64,000 nucleotides of DNA. Origin: an uncultured Campylobacter sp. (GTDB lineage Bacteria; Campylobacterota; Campylobacteria; Campylobacterales; Campylobacteraceae). The notes beneath the pieces were generated by a model that saw nothing but the letters and a program-made list of their open reading frames with translations, had not been told where the DNA came from and ran no database searches. A program made the translations under genes and the position numbers. The DNA is taken from contig NZ_CAURPW010000001.1 of assembly GCF_963526985.1 (NCBI RefSeq), forward strand, positions 186,001 to 250,000, written 5' to 3'. Shown one piece after another: positions 60,969 to 64,000 of the stretch. How positions within the stretch are numbered: the first letter of the stretch is position 1; each line of letters opens with the position of its first letter.

Positions 60969-62105
60969 TTATATACCTAGCTGCGTGAAAATAATCGAAA
61001 ACAGCGCGTCCACCATGATCACGCCAAATATCGCATTTACCACGCTCACGGTCGTATATGTGCCCACGCTTTGAGTGTTTCCGCCGATCTGAAAGCCTCT
61101 CATGCAGCCGATAAACGCGATCACGACGCCAAAAAACGGAGCCTTAAAAAGCCCGACGTAAAGATGCTTGATCTCTACCTCTTGACCAAACCTCGCTAGA
61201 TAGCTATCAAAGCTGATATTTAGGTAGTTTTCCATCACGACCATCTCGCCTAGTATCCCCGCCACGTCTGCTAAAAACACGATAAGCGGCATAGCGACGA
61301 TAAGTGCTATCACACGAGGAAGAACGAGAAATTTAAACGGATCAAATCCCATCGTTTTCATCGCGTCGATCTCTTCGGTGATTTTCATAACGCCGATTTG
61401 CGCGGTAAAGCTAGACGCCAGGCGCCCCGCTACGATGATAGCGGCGATGAGCGGAGCTATCTCGCGCAGGGTCAAAAGCCCCATCATCTCGACGATTATT
61501 ATCGTAGCGCCAAAACTCGCAAGCAGGCTTGAACCCTGATATGCCAGCACGATGCCGATGAGAAAAGAGGTGAGGCACACGATAAAAACCGACTTTATAC
61601 CCGCATCCTCAAAATATGCCAAAATTTCCTTCACGCGGATATTTTTTAGCATGAATATCTTGCTAAATTTAACCAAAAACTCGCCCGTAAAATTTAAAAA
61701 CGCGCAAAATCCCGCAAAAAACGCAGTTAAATTTTTGCCGATTTGCGAGAGCGGATTTTCGCGCGGTTTGGAGTTTATGATCTGTTTTATTTTGGGATTT
61801 ACTTCGCTATTTATCGAATCAAAAATCTTTTGCGCGTGCGGGGTTAAATTTATAAGCTCATAGCTTTTACGCGCATTTTGTAATGTATTTTTTAAAAATA
61901 GAGCCGCGGCGTAGTCAAATTCTTTAACGTCTTTAAAATTTAAGACGATTTTGCTAAATTTATTCGAGCTAAGTAGATTTTGCGTAGCCTTCCAAATTTT
62001 AGCGGGTAGCTTGTAGTTCCAGTCGTTTTTTAGGTTTATCTTTAGCGCTTCGCCCTCTTGCGCGCACTCAAAAAATTTACTCTTAAATTTTAAAGAAAAA
62101 GGCAA
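60969..62105 (-). CDS. mlaE: MlaE-type permease with N-terminal STAS-like domain (iamB-like)
   Basis: 378 aa. Residues ~1-105 are a STAS-like domain (ALKINLKNDWN, KIVLNFKDVKEFDYAAALFLKNTL), missing in E. coli MlaE; five to six membrane helices follow (for example VFIVCLTSFLIGIVLAYQG, VIALIVAMPLIVFLADVAGILG, IGGNTQSVGTYTTVSVV). TTG start, AGGAAGG ahead. Fusion of STAS and MlaE is common in Campylobacterota. Confidence 0.9.
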   Translation of the reverse strand: MPFSLKFKSKFFECAQEGEALKINLKNDWNYKLPAKIWKATQNLLSSNKFSKIVLNFKDVKEFDYAAALFLKNTLQNARKSYELINLTPHAQKIFDSINSEVNPKIKQIINSKPRENPLSQIGKNLTAFFAGFCAFLNFTGEFLVKFSKIFMLKNIRVKEILAYFEDAGIKSVFIVCLTSFLIGIVLAYQGSSLLASFGATIIIVEMMGLLTLREIAPLIAAIIVAGRLASSFTAQIGVMKITEEIDAMKTMGFDPFKFLVLPRVIALIVAMPLIVFLADVAGILGEMVVMENYLNISFDSYLARFGQEVEIKHLYVGLFKAPFFGVVIAFIGCMRGFQIGGNTQSVGTYTTVSVVNAIFGVIMVDALFSIIFTQLGI

Positions 62106-62107
62106 AT

Positions 62108-64000
62108 TTAGACCTTTCTTAGGTTGTTATTTTTCTTGATAACGTAGTCTATATCGCCCTCCTCGGTCTGAACCTTTGCGATCTTTAGCACGCGGGCGAT
62201 CTCGTTTTCTCTGGTGTTATAGGTTATATCGCGAGCCGGATCCACGAGCCTAAATTTAACCTCGTTAAATTCGCGCCACTTATCGTGATTTATCACTTTG
62301 GAGTTAAAAATCCCCTCTTGTATTCCCACTATCTCCTCTTTTAGCTCGGCTATCATATCTTTTTTTTCTTTAAAATCCTTTAAAAGCGCGTTATACTCGT
62401 GTACTAGCTGCTGGTACTCTTTTAGCTTCTTTATAAAAGTAGCCGGAGGCGTAATGCTTGAGTTTTTTAGCTCCTCGATCTTAGCTTTGATGACGTTTAT
62501 CGGGCCTTTATTTTCCTCTATGACGCATCTTTTAGACTCTAGGATTCGCGGCATTTTAGCGATTTGCTCTCTTATGATTTTTATCTTTGCCGTAGCTTCG
62601 TTTATCTTTTCGCCCGAGTTTTTTACCATGCTAAAATCTACTAAAATTTTATTATTCACGCCTTTTAGCCTTTTTATCTCCACGCTATCTGCTACGATTA
62701 TTTTCGCATTTGACGCTAGAGTGTCGATGATTACGCTTTCTGCGATTATCTCTCCGCCTAGAACCGACTTTATGCGAGCGATTTTAGCTTTTACCCTGCC
62801 GCCTTCTAAACGGTCTATATCGACGCTGTCCCCCTCAAAGCTACCGATATGCACGGCTATTTTTGCTTCTTTAGCTTCGATTAAAGATTTTGCGTGGGTT
62901 TGTCCGCCTATAGATACTTTATTTGCCTTTACGACGGCATTTGCGGCGACATTGCCTTCGATATTTACTTCATTGGCCTCTACAGTCATGCCCGTGCCTA
63001 TGGCGTCTTTATTTATATCTCGCTCTTTTACGTTTAGCGTGACGCTGGTATCTAGCCCCGCATCCACAGAACCGGTGGTTTTAAAAGAAATTTCATTTAC
63101 GTCTAGCTCGTCTTTGATATCAAAGACTCCGTTTTTTTCATAAACGTAGCCCGCCTTTTTACAAAAATATCTTATGCCAGTCTCATCCTCGGCGCAGTAG
63201 ATATTTTCGGTGATTTGGGGCATTTTAGTTATCGTAGTTTTGGCTTTTTGGATAGCTAGGAGGTTTCCGCGCACGTCGCGGCCGCTAGAACCGTCTTTGG
63301 CTTTTATATATTCTATTATCAGCTCGTTTTCTATCGCTCCTAGTAGATAGCCTCTGTTTGCGTGATCGATTTTGCCGTTTTCGTCCGCGTTTTTTATCTT
63401 GCTTTTATAATAAAATATCAAATCATCATCCACCGAGGGTTTAGCCTCTACGCCTTGCGTCACCGTAAAAACGTAGTCTTTATCCAGATATTCCTTCACT
63501 CTTAGCGCGGAGGTAATTTTAGCTATCTCCTCATGCATCGTTTTATCTCTGATGCCGATTAGGATGCCTACTTTTATCATTTTTTTATAGATGAAATCAA
63601 CCATCTTTTTGCCAAGTTCTTCAAAATAAACAGCGTCTCCTCCGCGCGAAACGGTAGCTAAAATTTTGGTTAAATTTTTATTGGCGTTTATAGCTATGCT
63701 AGGCAGCACGACCGGCTTAGCGCGCCTAAGATCGTAAAATTTGACTCTATAAATTTGCTTTAGGCTCTCTACCTTTTCTACGTAAAATTTATCGTCGTCA
63801 AAGACGCTTAGCTTGCTTTGGGCTAGCATTCTTGGCGATTTTTCTCCGACTATTTTGCACTCGGTTTTAAAGTCCAAAATTTCAAAATCTATAAATTTAT
63901 TATCCACTCCGTAATTTCTAACTAGATTTAGCACCTCGCCGTACGGGCTTGGCGTTTCTATCTCGATGTCTTCAAGGTACGTTTGCGCGTTTTGGTTTTC
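62108..64000 (-). CDS. FapA/DUF342 family protein, N-terminus outside the window
   Basis: At least 630 residues; the frame runs off the right end with no start inside it (codons before a GTG at 63934 stay open to 64000). The FapA core (about residues 200-450 of the visible protein) has short repeats of a beta-helix kind (VNIEGNVAANAVVKANKVSIGG, GDSVDIDRLEGGRVKAKIARI). A coiled coil follows (EKINEATAKIKIIREQIAKM, LKDFKEKKDMIAELKEEIVG). FapA proteins are implicated in polar/flagellar regulation in Vibrio and Bacillus; role here unknown. Overlaps no gene; mlaE follows two bases later. Confidence 0.85.
   Translation of the reverse strand, partial: ENQNAQTYLEDIEIETPSPYGEVLNLVRNYGVDNKFIDFEILDFKTECKIVGEKSPRMLAQSKLSVFDDDKFYVEKVESLKQIYRVKFYDLRRAKPVVLPSIAINANKNLTKILATVSRGGDAVYFEELGKKMVDFIYKKMIKVGILIGIRDKTMHEEIAKITSALRVKEYLDKDYVFTVTQGVEAKPSVDDDLIFYYKSKIKNADENGKIDHANRGYLLGAIENELIIEYIKAKDGSSGRDVRGNLLAIQKAKTTITKMPQITENIYCAEDETGIRYFCKKAGYVYEKNGVFDIKDELDVNEISFKTTGSVDAGLDTSVTLNVKERDINKDAIGTGMTVEANEVNIEGNVAANAVVKANKVSIGGQTHAKSLIEAKEAKIAVHIGSFEGDSVDIDRLEGGRVKAKIARIKSVLGGEIIAESVIIDTLASNAKIIVADSVEIKRLKGVNNKILVDFSMVKNSGEKINEATAKIKIIREQIAKMPRILESKRCVIEENKGPINVIKAKIEELKNSSITPPATFIKKLKEYQQLVHEYNALLKDFKEKKDMIAELKEEIVGIQEGIFNSKVINHDKWREFNEVKFRLVDPARDITYNTRENEIARVLKIAKVQTEEGDIDYVIKKNNNLRKV

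Overview
The window is chromosomal DNA of a Campylobacter, most likely one of the higher-GC oral or enteric species (the rectus/showae/curvus/concisus neighbourhood). Evidence: blocks of gene order that match what I recall of C. jejuni (flgH-pta-ackA; flgA-ubiX-coaD-tmk-hisS-speA-aspB; ilvA to ankyrin protein; methyltransferase-YkgJ-TPR-trpC-HIT; murF-hydrolase-small protein-ddl-ruvA; the iamA/iamB-type Mla locus), a XerH-type recombinase, a sigma-54 flagellar promoter, and intergenic DNA full of the word CAAATTTG, but a base composition clearly richer in G+C than C. jejuni. The species call is inference.

Layout. 1-230: tail of a NikE-like ABC ATPase, then 1.2 kb without a convincing gene. 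1.4-11.5 kb: xerH, a DUF3137 membrane protein, ackA-pta (minus strand), flgH behind a perfect sigma-54 promoter, a structured 0.66-kb interval with a large palindrome and a 291-bp element with inverted ends, then ilvB-ilvH-lpxD and a DUF2695 protein. 11.6-23.2 kb: a long minus-strand block: aspB, speA, hisS, tmk, an unknown 366-aa protein, coaD, ubiX (with a large hydrophilic insertion), flgA, tRNA-Gly with its own consensus promoter, moeA, murA. 23.3-26 kb: NlpC/P60 lipoprotein, rhomboid protease, DUF455 protein, SixA-like phosphatase. 26-33.3 kb: a membrane-anchored PDDEXK-like protein behind tRNA-fMet and tRNA-Gln, MOSC, DUF4230, ilvA, CoA-binding protein, trmA, NhaC-type antiporter. 33.7-44 kb: SDR, ankyrin protein, HIT, trpC, TPR, YkgJ, methyltransferase, coiled-coil OmpA-like protein, flavin disulfide reductase, class II DAHP synthase. 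44-48.4 kb (plus strand): rarD, a membrane coiled-coil protein, pyrB-pyrC and a foreign-looking AT-rich gene. 48.8-64 kb: M20 amidohydrolase, secreted NagZ, a PH-like membrane protein, decayed DNA, membrane-anchored murF, a hydrolase with a disordered tail, an orphan Phd/YefM antitoxin, a lone pseudopilin, ddl, ruvA, the four-gene Mla lipid-transport set and the start-truncated gene of a FapA/DUF342 protein.

Function. Most genes are housekeeping: acetate overflow (pta-ackA), branched-chain amino acids (ilvBH, ilvA), pyrimidines (pyrBC), aromatic amino acids (class II aroG, trpC), cell wall (murA, murF, ddl, nagZ), outer membrane (lpxD, mla) and flagellar rings (flgH, flgA). Accessory or odd material is thin and scattered: the 366-aa gene between tmk and coaD, the AT-rich gene after pyrC, the pseudopilin inserted next to ddl, the antitoxin without a toxin, and the 7.4-7.9 kb structured element.

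No CRISPR array, prophage, transposase or complete defence island was seen. The best leads are the in-frame hydrophilic insertion in UbiX together with the similar tail on the hydrolase at 55 kb, the tRNA-Gly/flgA arrangement in which flgA has no ordinary start codon downstream of the tRNA, and the 291-bp element. All family assignments come from reading the proteins by eye; comparisons with C. jejuni are from memory.
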